Origin: Planctomycetia bacterium | Lineage (GTDB): Bacteria; Planctomycetota; PLA2; JAEUHO01 | Length of the DNA: 36,642 bases | NCBI GenBank assembly: GCA_016795345.1 | Contig: JAEUHO010000515.1 | Coordinates: 1 to 36,642, forward strand | Direction: 5' to 3' | Part shown: piece by piece, positions 7,852 to 16,000 of the stretch | Numbering within the stretch: position 1 is the stretch's first letter | How the letters are laid out: each line of letters starts with the position of its first letter | Notes under the pieces: generated by a model | The model's database searches: none | Told to the model about the DNA's origin: nothing | The model's input: the letters and a program-made list of their open reading frames with translations, nothing else | Translations under genes and position numbers: made by a program

Positions 7852-10128
7852 TCACTCCGCGGCGCGCGCGGCGCCCGCCGGGCGCACCGCGAGGTACGGC
7901 GGCGGCCACGGCAGGTTCGCGACGCCGTAGGTCGTGGCCGCCCGCATCGTGAGGTGCGGGTCGAGCAGGTGCGGCCGCGCCAGCGCGCACAGGTCGGCGC
8001 GGCCCGCCGCGAGGATCGTGTTGACGTGGTCGGCGCCCTGGACGCCGCCGACGGTCATCACGCGCAAGCCGGTCGCGTGGCGGATGCGGTCGGCGAACGG
8101 CACCTGGTACATGCGGCCGTACCGCGGCCGGCTCTCGAGGGCGTTGCCGCCCGACGAGACGTCCACGACGTCGCAGCCGTGGGCCGCGAGCGCGCGCGCG
8201 ATCTCGACCGCCTCCTGCTCGGTCGTGCCGGAGCCGTCGGGCATCCAGTCCGACGCGGAGATGCGGACGAACAGCGGCTTGTCGGCCGGCCACACCGCGC
8301 GGACCGCCGTCAGCACCTCGAGCGGGAACCGCAGCCGGTTCTCGAGCGACCCGCCCCAGTCGTCGGTGCGCCGGTTCGAGAGCGGCGACAGGAACGACGA
8401 CAGCAGGTAGCCGTGCGCCATGTGGAGCTCGACGACGTCGAAGCCGGCGCGGTGCGCGCGGTCCGTCGCGGCGGCGAACTGCGTCACGACGCGGTCCATG
8501 TCGGCGCGGTCCATGGCCTTCGGGACGGGCCCGTCGGGCAGGAACGGGACCGCCGACGGCGCGAGGAGCGGCCACCGCTCGGCGGGCGGGAGCGGGCGGT
8601 CGCCCTCCCACGGGAGCGCGCATGCGCCCTTGCGGCCCGCGTGGGCCAGCTGGACGCCGACCTTCCCCGCGCCGTGCGCGTGCGCGAACGCGACGATCCG
8701 CGCCCACGCCTCGGTCTGCGCCTCGTCCCACATCCCCGTGCAGCCCCGCGTGATGCGGCCCTCGGGGGCGACGTCGGTCATCTCGGCGAGCACGAGGCCC
8801 GCGCCGCCGACGGCGAGGCCGCCGAGGTGCACGAGGTGCCAGTCGCCCGGCACGCCGTCGCGCGCCATGTACTGGCACATGGGCGACACGACCACGCGGT
8901 TCGGGAGCGTCACGCCGCGCAGCGTGAGCGGCGCGAACATCGGCGGCGTCGACGACGCGACCGCGGGCGGCGCCACGGCCGGGGATGCCACGGTGCCGGC
9001 CCAGAACGTCGCGTTGGCCCGGGCGACGAGGGCGGGGTCGCGCTTCGCGAGGTTGTCGTAGGTGATGCGCTTGCTGCGCGTCATCAGGTTGAACGTGAAC
9101 TGCACCGGGTCCTGCCGCGACCAGCGCTCGACCTCCTCGAACCAGGTCTGGCTGGTCTTGGCGACGCTCTGCAGCCGCTCGACGTCGGGGCGGCGCGCGG
9201 CCTCGTACGCGGCGAGCACCTTCGGGACGTCCGCGGTGCCGTGGGTCGCGAACGCGTCGGCCAGCGCGATCGCGTCCTCCATGGCGAGCTTGGTGCCCGA
9301 GCCGATGGAGAAGTGCGCCGTGTGGACCGCGTCGCCGAGCAGCACGACGTTGCCGTCGGACCACCGCTCGCAGCGGATCTCGGGGAACACGCGCCAGACG
9401 GAGCGGTTCGTCAGCAGGCGGTGGCCGTCGAGGTGCTCGGCGAACAGCTTCCCGACGTAGGCGACCGTCTCGGCCTCGGTGGCGCGGTCGAGGCCCGCCC
9501 GCTTCCACGTCTCCTCGCGGCACTCGACGATCCACGTCGAGAGGTTGGGCTCGAACGGGTACGCGTGGACCGCGAACAGCCCGTGCTCGTTGGCCTTGAA
9601 GACGAACGTGAACGCCGTCAGGGGCTTCGTCGTGCCGAGCCACGCGAACCGGCACCGGCCCGAGACGATCGTCGGCCGGAAGCGGTCCACGCGGGCGGCG
9701 CGGACCGCGCTGTGGACGCCGTCGGCCGCCACGACGAGGTCGGCCGAGAGGTGCGGCGCGAGGTCCGCGACCTCCTCCTGGAAGCGCAGCGTGACGCCGA
9801 GGTCGCGGCAGCGGTCGTGGAAGATCTGGAGGAGGCGCTTGCGGGAGAGCCCGCAGAAGCCGTGGCCCGTGCTGCGCACCATGGTCCCGCCGACCCAGGT
9901 GTCGATGTCGCCCCAGTAGGCGAACGCCTTCCGGATCTCGCGGTACGTCTCGGGGTCGGCGCGCTCGAAGCCCGACAGCGTCTCGTCCGAGAAGACGACG
10001 CCCCAGCCGAACGTGTCGTCGGGGCGGTTGCGCTCGACCACCGAGATCCGGGTCTCGGGGAACGCCTTCCGCATGAGGATCGCGAAGTAGAGCGAGGCCG
10101 GCCCGCCGCCGATGCACGAGATCCGCAC
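7852..10128 (-). CDS. Bifunctional salicylyl-CoA 5-hydroxylase / NADH:flavin oxidoreductase-type fusion
   Basis: A 758-residue fusion. Residues 1 to about 375 are a class A FAD monooxygenase: IGGGPASLYFAILMRKAFP is the FAD-binding turn, VVAADGVHSAVRA the DG motif, and VLLGDAVHTAHFSIGSG the GD motif. Residues about 395-755 are an old-yellow-enzyme (NADH:flavin oxidoreductase) domain with SPMCQYMARDG, VQLAHAGRK and VELHMAHGYLL. This order matches the family annotated as bifunctional salicylyl-CoA 5-hydroxylase/oxidoreductase, related to SdgC of Streptomyces gentisate formation and to anthraniloyl-CoA monooxygenases. No CoA ligase or gentisate gene is nearby, so the substrate is inferred only from architecture. 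The GTG start has GGAGGG at 10134-10139, 5 bases upstream. The gene stands alone, with a TAGGCT box at 10183-10188. Confidence 0.85.
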   Translation of the reverse strand: MRISCIGGGPASLYFAILMRKAFPETRISVVERNRPDDTFGWGVVFSDETLSGFERADPETYREIRKAFAYWGDIDTWVGGTMVRSTGHGFCGLSRKRLLQIFHDRCRDLGVTLRFQEEVADLAPHLSADLVVAADGVHSAVRAARVDRFRPTIVSGRCRFAWLGTTKPLTAFTFVFKANEHGLFAVHAYPFEPNLSTWIVECREETWKRAGLDRATEAETVAYVGKLFAEHLDGHRLLTNRSVWRVFPEIRCERWSDGNVVLLGDAVHTAHFSIGSGTKLAMEDAIALADAFATHGTADVPKVLAAYEAARRPDVERLQSVAKTSQTWFEEVERWSRQDPVQFTFNLMTRSKRITYDNLAKRDPALVARANATFWAGTVASPAVAPPAVASSTPPMFAPLTLRGVTLPNRVVVSPMCQYMARDGVPGDWHLVHLGGLAVGGAGLVLAEMTDVAPEGRITRGCTGMWDEAQTEAWARIVAFAHAHGAGKVGVQLAHAGRKGACALPWEGDRPLPPAERWPLLAPSAVPFLPDGPVPKAMDRADMDRVVTQFAAATDRAHRAGFDVVELHMAHGYLLSSFLSPLSNRRTDDWGGSLENRLRFPLEVLTAVRAVWPADKPLFVRISASDWMPDGSGTTEQEAVEIARALAAHGCDVVDVSSGGNALESRPRYGRMYQVPFADRIRHATGLRVMTVGGVQGADHVNTILAAGRADLCALARPHLLDPHLTMRAATTYGVANLPWPPPYLAVRPAGAARAAE

Positions 10129-10182
10129 GTGGACCCTCCGCCGTTCCCTCGGCGCGGACGGCCCGCCCCGCAGGGGGGTGCG

Positions 10183-10188
10183 AGCCTA
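10183..10188 (-). promoter_or_regulatory. Candidate -10 box of the monooxygenase fusion gene
   Basis: TAGGCT on the minus strand, 54 bases before the GTG at 10128. The implied leader carries the GGAGGG ribosome site. The dispersed-element variant at 10198 lies just upstream. Confidence 0.3.
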
Positions 10189-10197
10189 CCCCATCGG

Positions 10198-10214
10198 ACC
10201 CGAGGCCCGTGCGC
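10198..10214 (+). repeat. Dispersed element, one-base variant (CCGAGGCCCG), intergenic
   Basis: The core at 10199-10208 differs from the others only in its first base; the copy at 35263 carries the same change. It lies in the 170-base gap upstream of the fusion gene, a gap that is otherwise G/C-rich with no gene seen. Confidence 0.5.
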
Positions 10215-10298
10215 CGATTGGGGCCCGCCGCGCCCCGGAGCCGACCGCCGGCCGCGGCCCGCCCGCCGGCGGCCGAGGACCTCCGCGGTCCGGGCCCC

Positions 10299-11639
10299 CT
10301 ACCAGTCGCCGTCCTTCGCGGCGCGCCACCACGCCCGCACCTTCTCGACGGCGGCGCGGTTCGCCTCGGGCGTCGCGTTCGAGCGGTAGCCGGTCGCCGC
10401 GAGGTCGAGCCGGCGGTAGACGAACAGGGCCTGGAAGGTCATCGCGAGCGCGTTCTGGGCCGCCGCTCGGACCGAGACGTCGGGGTCGAGCAGCGCGTCG
10501 ATCAGCGGGTCCACGGCCGCCCGGCGCCGGAACGTCCCGAGCACGCGGGCCGCCTCGGCGCGGGCCGTCTTGCCCGTCTTCAGCACGTCCACGACGGCGT
10601 CGAGGCCCGCGGGGTCGTCCTCGCGCCGCAGGACCTCGGCGGCCGCGACGCGCCGCGCCTCGTCGGGGCCCGTGAGCAGGGCCCGGACGTCGTCGGGGCG
10701 CAGGCCGCCGGGCACCTTCGCGAGGGCCTCGAACGCCGCCGCGGCGACGCCCGCGCCCGGGTCGTCGAGCAGCGTGCGCAGGACCGGCACCGCCTTCCCC
10801 CACGCCGACGTGCCGAGGTGCGCGATCACCAGGGGCAGGTACCACCCCTCGCGCTTCCCCTCGACGATCGCGACGAGCGCGTCGAGGACGGCCTCGGGGA
10901 GCCGCGGCCCGTTCGACAGCAGCGGGTTCATCCGCACGAACGCCTCGTACGGGAGGTCGGGCGACGCGAGCGCCGCGGCGAGGTCGGCCGCGCGCGCCTC
11001 GTCGCCGGTGCGCCAGAGGAACGCGGCGGCCAGCGCGCGGGTCGCCACGTCGGGCGACGACAGGAGCGGCCCGGCGACGCGCGGGGCCTCGCGGTCGTCG
11101 ACGAACTGCAGGTGGTACAGCGCGGGCCCGAGCACCGCCACGGGCGCGCCCGGGCGCACGAGCGCCCGCACGGCGGCGGTGACCGCCGCGTCGCGCAGGC
11201 CGGTCAGCTGCGAGAGCCCCATGGAGAGCGCCGTCGGGTCGGTCCCCTCCGCCTTCAGCACCGCCACCACCGCGGCGGAGCCCTTGGCGTCGCCCTGCCG
11301 CAGGAGGTGCGCGCCCGCGAACATGCGCACGTACGGCGCGTCCGACGCCGCCCACCGCTCGTAGACGGGTCTCGTCCGGTCGGCGGGGTAGCCCGCGACG
11401 ACCGACGTGCCGAACGACTGCGCGGCGAGCGGCAGCGTCGGGACCCGCTTCGCGAGCAACGGGAGCGCCTCCGGCGGGTGCGAGGCGAGCAACACGCGGT
11501 ACGCGTCGTACCGCGCCTGGGTGTCGTCGCCCGCGAGCGCCTCGACGAGGGCCGCGGGGTCGGCGTCGGCGGCGCGGGCCGGCGCGGGCCGCGCCAGCAC
11601 GACCGCCACGACGAGGACGAGGACGGCGGCGCGGCTCAT
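10299..11639 (-). CDS. Secreted HEAT-repeat protein
   Basis: A 446-residue protein with a signal peptide (hydrophobic residues 4-20, cleaved near ARA/ADAD). The rest is made of about ten helical pairs of HEAT/PBS-lyase type. The C-terminal ones are clearest: DEARRVAAAEVLRREDDPAG, then ARAEAARVLGTFRRRAAVDP and PDVSVRAAAQNALAM. Such solenoids bind proteins; no catalytic motif is present. The ATG at 11639 overlaps the TGA of the upstream vWA gene (ATGA), so the two are translated together and probably act together outside the cytoplasm. No Shine-Dalgarno is needed or seen. The long open frame running from this gene to about 13481 does not reflect its true start, because the signal peptide begins at 11639. 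Confidence 0.8.
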   Translation of the reverse strand: MSRAAVLVLVVAVVLARPAPARAADADPAALVEALAGDDTQARYDAYRVLLASHPPEALPLLAKRVPTLPLAAQSFGTSVVAGYPADRTRPVYERWAASDAPYVRMFAGAHLLRQGDAKGSAAVVAVLKAEGTDPTALSMGLSQLTGLRDAAVTAAVRALVRPGAPVAVLGPALYHLQFVDDREAPRVAGPLLSSPDVATRALAAAFLWRTGDEARAADLAAALASPDLPYEAFVRMNPLLSNGPRLPEAVLDALVAIVEGKREGWYLPLVIAHLGTSAWGKAVPVLRTLLDDPGAGVAAAAFEALAKVPGGLRPDDVRALLTGPDEARRVAAAEVLRREDDPAGLDAVVDVLKTGKTARAEAARVLGTFRRRAAVDPLIDALLDPDVSVRAAAQNALAMTFQALFVYRRLDLAATGYRSNATPEANRAAVEKVRAWWRAAKDGDW

Positions 11640-13357
11640 CCGCCCGACGTCGTCGGGCCCGACGACGTCCCCCCGCCGCCGTCGCGGGACGGCCGGTCCG
11701 TGGTGGGCGGCGGCTCGGTCGTCGAGCCGTCCTTCGGCCGCGGGGGCGGCGTCACCGTCCCGCGCACCGTCAGCAGGAACTGCGCGACGGACGCGCGCCG
11801 CGCCGCGACGGCGAACGGCGTCCCGCCGTACCGCGCCACGTGGGCCTTCCACACGCCGTCGAGGTCGGCGAGCGCGCGGTCCAGCGCGGGCCCGCCCGGC
11901 AGGTACAGCTCGCGCACCGGGCCCGCCCCGTGGCACAGCGGGAGGTCGGTCCACGACATGCCGACGAACGTCGTGTCGGGCCCGTACCGCCACGGCACCT
12001 CGGGCGGCTCGACGACGCGCTCCTTCTTCTCGGCCATGGCCGGCCCGGCGTCCTGGCACCAGCCGACGAACTGCACGAGGTTGACCCGCGTCACGTGGAG
12101 CATGACGCGCACGTGCTCCGCCACCGCGCGCCACCGCGGCTCGCACCCGTCGGGCAGCTTCTCGAGGTCGGCCTCGTGCTCGGCCCGGATCCGCTCGAGG
12201 GCCTCGAGGGCCTTGCCCGCGCGCGCGGCGCCCGCGGCGAACGCGAGGCCCGACATCGGCGACGTCGCGGTCCCGGCGGTCGCGCGCGCGAGGCGCCAGG
12301 CCCCGCCCGCGTTCTCGATGGACGGGCGGCTGCGGACGAGGCCGGCGTCGGCGGCCTTGCGCCACGTCGCGAGCACGAGGCGGTACGCCGGGTCGCGCCC
12401 CGCGGCCGCGACGACGTCGTCGCGCGCGGCGGCGGACGGCGCGAGGGGCTTCAGCCGCGCGGGCAGGAAGGCCTCGCCCGCGGGCGCGTGGTCGCCGGTC
12501 CCGGCGCAGAAGCGGCAGACGCCGTACGCCGAGCACTTGTGCCCGCCGCCCGGGCCGGCGTGGAGGAACACGCGCCCCTCCGTCGCCGCGGCGAGCCGCG
12601 TGAGCCCGTACGGCGCGTACCCGCTCGACGACTCCTCGTGGGCCTGCCCGCGCTGGAACAACCAGCCCCACGGCACCTCCGCGAACGCCGCGTCGCCGCC
12701 CGTCAGCGTCGTGCCCTTCGGCGCGCCGGTCCGCGGGTGCGAGAGCCAGTACGAGTCCGAGAGGAACGCCTCGCCCGCGAGCACGAAACACCGCACCCGC
12801 GCCCGCTCGAGCGACTTGACCGTGCCCTCGAGGTCGTCCTCGGCGTCGCCGTTCTCGAGCGAGACGAGCAGGACCTCGCGCGCGCCCGCGCGGCCGGCCA
12901 TCGCCTGCGCGGCGGCCCGCACGTCGGCATAGACGTTGCGCGTCTCGTTGCGCGCGAGGCGGAGCGCGTCGCGCACCGCGGCCGACACCGCGGCGCGGTC
13001 GCCGGTGGCCGGCAGCACGACGGGGTCCTTCGCCCCCACCCGGACGACGGCGACCTCGGTGGCCGCCAACGCCTTCTCGTGGCGGGCGAGCGCCGCGTCG
13101 AGCCGTTCGGCGAACCCCGCCGCGGCGAGCGTGGCCGACGGGTCGAGGACGATCGCCAGCGTGCGCGGGCCCGAGGCGACCCGCGGCGACGCGTCGAGCA
13201 CGAGGTCGAGCGCGCGCTCGATGCGGCGCCCCGACTCGGTGGCGTCGGCCGCCGTCGTCGTCGCCGGGTCGCCGCCCGCGCGGGCCCCCCGCACGCCGAC
13301 CCCGACGCCGACGAGGGCGGCCACGAGCGCGGCGGCGGCGAACGGGGAGCGGCGCAT
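11636..13357 (-). CDS. Secreted von Willebrand A-like protein with cysteine motif
   Basis: A 573-residue protein. The signal peptide spans residues 1-27. A vWA-like fold follows: RTLAIVLDPSATL is the first strand and MIDAS region (D-x-S-x-T rather than the usual D-x-S-x-S), then VYADVRAAAQAMAG, REVLLVSLENGDAEDD and RVRCFVLAGEAFL. In the middle, near bases 12513-12545, lies H-K-C-S-A-Y-G-V-C-R-F-C, which looks like a metal or disulfide site. The tail is Pro/Thr/Gly-rich. Similar vWA-like proteins occur in planctomycetes without assigned function. The ATG at 13357 lies only 8 bases after a TATCCT -10 box, suggesting a leaderless message. The stop overlaps the start of the HEAT-repeat gene. Confidence 0.7.
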   Translation of the reverse strand: MRRSPFAAAALVAALVGVGVGVRGARAGGDPATTTAADATESGRRIERALDLVLDASPRVASGPRTLAIVLDPSATLAAAGFAERLDAALARHEKALAATEVAVVRVGAKDPVVLPATGDRAAVSAAVRDALRLARNETRNVYADVRAAAQAMAGRAGAREVLLVSLENGDAEDDLEGTVKSLERARVRCFVLAGEAFLSDSYWLSHPRTGAPKGTTLTGGDAAFAEVPWGWLFQRGQAHEESSSGYAPYGLTRLAAATEGRVFLHAGPGGGHKCSAYGVCRFCAGTGDHAPAGEAFLPARLKPLAPSAAARDDVVAAAGRDPAYRLVLATWRKAADAGLVRSRPSIENAGGAWRLARATAGTATSPMSGLAFAAGAARAGKALEALERIRAEHEADLEKLPDGCEPRWRAVAEHVRVMLHVTRVNLVQFVGWCQDAGPAMAEKKERVVEPPEVPWRYGPDTTFVGMSWTDLPLCHGAGPVRELYLPGGPALDRALADLDGVWKAHVARYGGTPFAVAARRASVAQFLLTVRGTVTPPPRPKDGSTTEPPPTTDRPSRDGGGGTSSGPTTSGG

Positions 13358-13365
13358 CCGGGGGG

Positions 13366-13371
13366 AGGATA
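13366..13371 (-). promoter_or_regulatory. Candidate -10 box giving a leaderless vWA transcript
   Basis: TATCCT on the minus strand, 8 bases before ATG 13357, with no Shine-Dalgarno between them. Confidence 0.45.
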
Positions 13372-13384
13372 CCCCGGGCGGCGT

Positions 13385-13430
13385 CCGGGCCTCGCGGTCC
13401 CCCGCAGGGGCGGTGTCCCGAAGGGCCCGG
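13385..13430 (-). repeat. Dispersed GCGAGGCCCG element within a hairpin-forming gap
   Basis: Core at 13386-13395 on the minus strand with the full GGGGGACC-type flank. CCGGGCC at 13385-13391 can pair with GGCCCGG at 13424-13430, and an inner CCCCGCAGGGG can also fold. It lies downstream of the thioredoxin-like gene and upstream of the vWA promoter. Confidence 0.5.
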
Positions 13431-13448
13431 GGTCGCGCCGCAGCCGGC

Positions 13449-13475
13449 CGGACGCGGCCGGTCGGACGCGGCCGG
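13449..13475. repeat. Two tandem 13-base direct repeats
   Basis: CGGACGCGGCCGG occurs at 13449-13461 and again at 13463-13475 (period 14), just downstream of the thioredoxin-like gene's stop codon. No function is apparent. Confidence 0.5.
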
Positions 13476-13494
13476 CGTCACGCGGGTCCCGCCG

Positions 13495-14124
13495 TCAGTC
13501 GAACGCGCAGAGGCCCTCGAAGCCGGGGAACGGGCAGCCGTAGGGCTTCGTCTCCGCGGGGACCGGGTCGCGACCCTGGAGGATCGCGTCGAGCGCGGGG
13601 CCGAGGTACTCCTGCTTCGGCTTGATGAAGTCGTCGTCGAAGGAGCCGCGGTAGCGGATGCGGCGCTCGGCGTCGAGGATCACGATCTCGGTCGCCGTGC
13701 GCGCGCCCGCGCGCTTGATCACGTCCTGCTTCGGGTCGAGGAGCATCCGGTAGTCCGTGGCGCGGATGCGGCCCATCTTCTCGAACACCTGGTCGCGCGT
13801 GTCGTCCGGATGGCTGTCCACGGCGATGAACTCGACCCCGAGGGGGGCGTACTTCGCGATCGTCTTCTTGAGGCGGATCTCGAGCGCGTCCACGCAGGGG
13901 CAGTCCACGCTCCAGAAGTAGAGGACGGTGGCCTTCTTGCCCGCGGAGAGCTCGGTGAGCGAGCGGTCGCGGTGGCCGATGTCCTTCAGCGTGAAGTCGT
14001 CGATCCGCGTGCCGATCCGCGGGATCGGCGACGCCTCGGCGCGGGGCTCGAGCTGGGTGTAGACCGCGTACCCGGCGCCCAGGAGGAGGACGGCGAAGAT
14101 GACGATGTCGGGGCGGAGCCGCAT
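13495..14124 (-). CDS. Membrane-anchored thioredoxin-like (redoxin/TlpA-type) protein
   Basis: A 209-residue protein. Residues 6-22 form a membrane anchor. The rest is a redoxin fold: IDDFTLKDIGHRDRSLTEL, strand ATVLYFWSVDCPCVDALE with the active-site pair as CPC rather than CxxC, then VEFIAVDSHPDD, a cis-proline-type RTATEIVILDAERRIRYRG, and a C-terminal ETKPYGCPF carrying a third cysteine. Proteins with this tail (GxIDD...ETKPxGC) are common as cell-envelope redoxins; the partner is unknown. ATG 14124 is preceded by TACAGT 6 bases upstream, so the mRNA may be leaderless. The gene is divergent from the PolX-like gene across 103 bases. Confidence 0.82.
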   Translation of the reverse strand: MRLRPDIVIFAVLLLGAGYAVYTQLEPRAEASPIPRIGTRIDDFTLKDIGHRDRSLTELSAGKKATVLYFWSVDCPCVDALEIRLKKTIAKYAPLGVEFIAVDSHPDDTRDQVFEKMGRIRATDYRMLLDPKQDVIKRAGARTATEIVILDAERRIRYRGSFDDDFIKPKQEYLGPALDAILQGRDPVPAETKPYGCPFPGFEGLCAFD

Positions 14125-14130
14125 CCCCGG

Positions 14131-14136
14131 ACTGTA
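14131..14136 (-). promoter_or_regulatory. Candidate -10 box giving a leaderless redoxin transcript
   Basis: TACAGT on the minus strand, 6 bases before ATG 14124. Confidence 0.4.
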
Positions 14137-14214
14137 CCCGGGGCGCGGGGGGCCGCGGCCGGGCGGACGGGCGACCCGGGAGGCGTTCCGGGAGGCGCCC
14201 CGGGAGGGCGCGAG

Positions 14215-14220
14215 TACGAT
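14215..14220 (+). promoter_or_regulatory. Candidate -10 box giving a leaderless polX-like transcript
   Basis: TACGAT, 7 bases before ATG 14228, with no Shine-Dalgarno. It argues against the in-frame start at 14099, which would lie upstream of this promoter. Confidence 0.45.
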
Positions 14221-14227
14221 CCCGCCG

Positions 14228-16000
14228 ATGGTCCCGACGCCGCCCGACAACGAGACGCTCGCGGCCCTCTTCGCCGAGGCCTCCGACCTCCTCGAGCTGA
14301 CCGGCGACAACCCCCACCGGGTGCGGTCGTACGCGTCCGTGGCGCGGATCCTCGAGGGGCTCCCGCGCCCCGCGGCGACCATGCTCGCCGACGGCACCCT
14401 CACCGACGTGAAGGGCATCGGCGAGGGCACGGCGGCCCGCGTCCGCGAGATCGTCGAGACGGGGCGGCTCGGGCTGCTCGAGGAGCTCCGCGCGGCGGTG
14501 CCCCCCGGGCTCGGCGAGGTGCTCGAGGTGGAGGGCCTCGGCCCGAAGCGCGTCCGCGAGATCTGGCAGCAGCTCGGCGTGACGAGCCTCGCGGAGCTCG
14601 AGTACGCGTGCCTCGAGAACCGGCTGCGCGACCTCAAGGGCTTCGGCGAGAAGACCCAGGCGAACGTGCTGAAGGGCATCGGCTTCCTGAAGCGCGCGCG
14701 CGGCCGCCGGCTCGTGTCGCAGGCGCGCGCCGCGGCCGAGCGCTGCCTCGGCCGGCTCCAGCGCGAGCCCGCCGCGCTGCGCCTCGCCGTGGCCGGCGCC
14801 GTGCGGCGCATGGTCGCGACGGTCGAGGGCGTCGACCTCGTCGCGACCGCCCACGACGCCGCCGCGCTCCTCGCGACGTTCGCCGGCATGACGTTCGTCG
14901 CGAAGGTCGTCGCGCAGGGCCCGGCCTCGGCGTCGGTCGTGCTCGAGGACGGCACGCCCGTGACGCTGACCGTGGTGCCGGAGGAGGCGTTCTTCGCCGC
15001 GCTCTTCGTGCGCACGGGCTCGCCGGCCCACGTCGCGCGCGTGGCGGAGGCCGTCGCGGCACACGGCCGCACGCTCACCGAGCGCGGCCTCCTCGAGGGC
15101 CCCTACGTCGTGCGCCTCGAGGACGAGGACGACGTCTACGCCGCCGCCGGGCTCGCGCCCGTCCCGCCCGAGCTGCGCGACGAGGCCGACCCCGCCCCGC
15201 CGCCCGACGACCTCCTCGTCGCGCGCGACGTCCGCGGCGTGCTCCACGCCCACACGACGTGGAGCGACGGCGCGTTCTCCGTCCGCGAGATGGCGGAGCG
15301 CGCGGCCCAGCTCGGCTTCGCGTGGTTCGCCGTCTGCGACCACTCCATGGCCGCGTCGTACGCGCACGGCCTCGACCCGGCCCGCGTCCGCGCGCAGTGG
15401 GACGAGATCGACGCGCTCAACGCGTCCGGCGAGGTCCCGATCCCGGTGCTCAAGGGCATCGAGACCGACATCCTCCCCGACGGCGACCTCGACCTCCCCG
15501 CCGACCTCCTCGCGGGCTTCGACGTCGTCGTGGGCAGCGTCCACTCCGCCATGAAGCAGGCCCCCGCCGTCATGACGGAGCGGCTCCTGCGCGCCGTGCG
15601 CCACCCCATGATCCACGTGCTCGGCCACCCGACGGGCCGCCTCCTCCTCGGCCGCGAGGGCTACGCGTTCGACCTCGAGCGCGTCCTCGACGCCTGCGCC
15701 GAGGCGGGCACCGCCGTCGAGTGCAACGCCAACCCCCACCGCCTCGACCTCGACGAGCCCGGCCTCGCCGCCGCCGTCGCGCGCGGCGTGAAGGTCGCCA
15801 TCGACCCCGACGCGCACGACGTCCGCGGCCTCGAGGACGTCGTCTACGGCGTCGGCACCGCGCGCCGCGCGCGCCTGCGCCGCGGCGACGTCCTCACCGC
15901 GCTCGACGTCGACGCGTTCCGCGCCTGGTGCGCCCGCCGCCGAGGCCTGCCGCCGCCCGCCCCGTGGCCGACCCGGCCCGCCGCGGAGGACGGCGCGTGA
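14228..16000 (+). CDS. polX: PolX-like protein: HhH region, degenerate polymerase X palm, PHP nuclease domain
   Basis: A 590-residue protein with the normal PolX order. Residues 8-160 are helix-hairpin-helix units (LTDVKGIGEGTAARVREIV; LRDLKGFGEKTQANVL). Residues 165-310 are the polymerase palm, and 335-580 the PHP domain. The PHP site looks complete: H340/H342 (LHAHTTWSDG), D371-H372 (CDHS), E412 (GIETDILPDG), HPTGRLL, ECNANPHRLDL and IDPDAHD. The palm is not: where PolX proteins carry G-[DE]-[ILV]-D, this has TVEGVD (198-203), so Gly201 replaces the first catalytic Asp. The third Asp (V-D-L-R-V-V in family members) is Thr246 in PVTLTVV. The GS of GSxRR is GA. It is probably a PHP nuclease with a non-catalytic palm. 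Its stop overlaps the endonuclease III start (GTGA), linking it to base-excision repair. Confidence 0.88.
   Translation: MVPTPPDNETLAALFAEASDLLELTGDNPHRVRSYASVARILEGLPRPAATMLADGTLTDVKGIGEGTAARVREIVETGRLGLLEELRAAVPPGLGEVLEVEGLGPKRVREIWQQLGVTSLAELEYACLENRLRDLKGFGEKTQANVLKGIGFLKRARGRRLVSQARAAAERCLGRLQREPAALRLAVAGAVRRMVATVEGVDLVATAHDAAALLATFAGMTFVAKVVAQGPASASVVLEDGTPVTLTVVPEEAFFAALFVRTGSPAHVARVAEAVAAHGRTLTERGLLEGPYVVRLEDEDDVYAAAGLAPVPPELRDEADPAPPPDDLLVARDVRGVLHAHTTWSDGAFSVREMAERAAQLGFAWFAVCDHSMAASYAHGLDPARVRAQWDEIDALNASGEVPIPVLKGIETDILPDGDLDLPADLLAGFDVVVGSVHSAMKQAPAVMTERLLRAVRHPMIHVLGHPTGRLLLGREGYAFDLERVLDACAEAGTAVECNANPHRLDLDEPGLAAAVARGVKVAIDPDAHDVRGLEDVVYGVGTARRARLRRGDVLTALDVDAFRAWCARRRGLPPPAPWPTRPAAEDGA

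Noticed and set aside
12243-12252. Element core inside the vWA gene
   Set aside because: Counted as an exact match but not listed as a repeat feature: it encodes SGLAF in an ordinary helix with no shared flanks, so it may be chance.
14099-14227. Upstream in-frame start for the PolX-like gene
   Set aside because: It would overlap the divergent redoxin promoter and start, and lies upstream of the TACGAT box; PolX homology begins right after ATG 14228.
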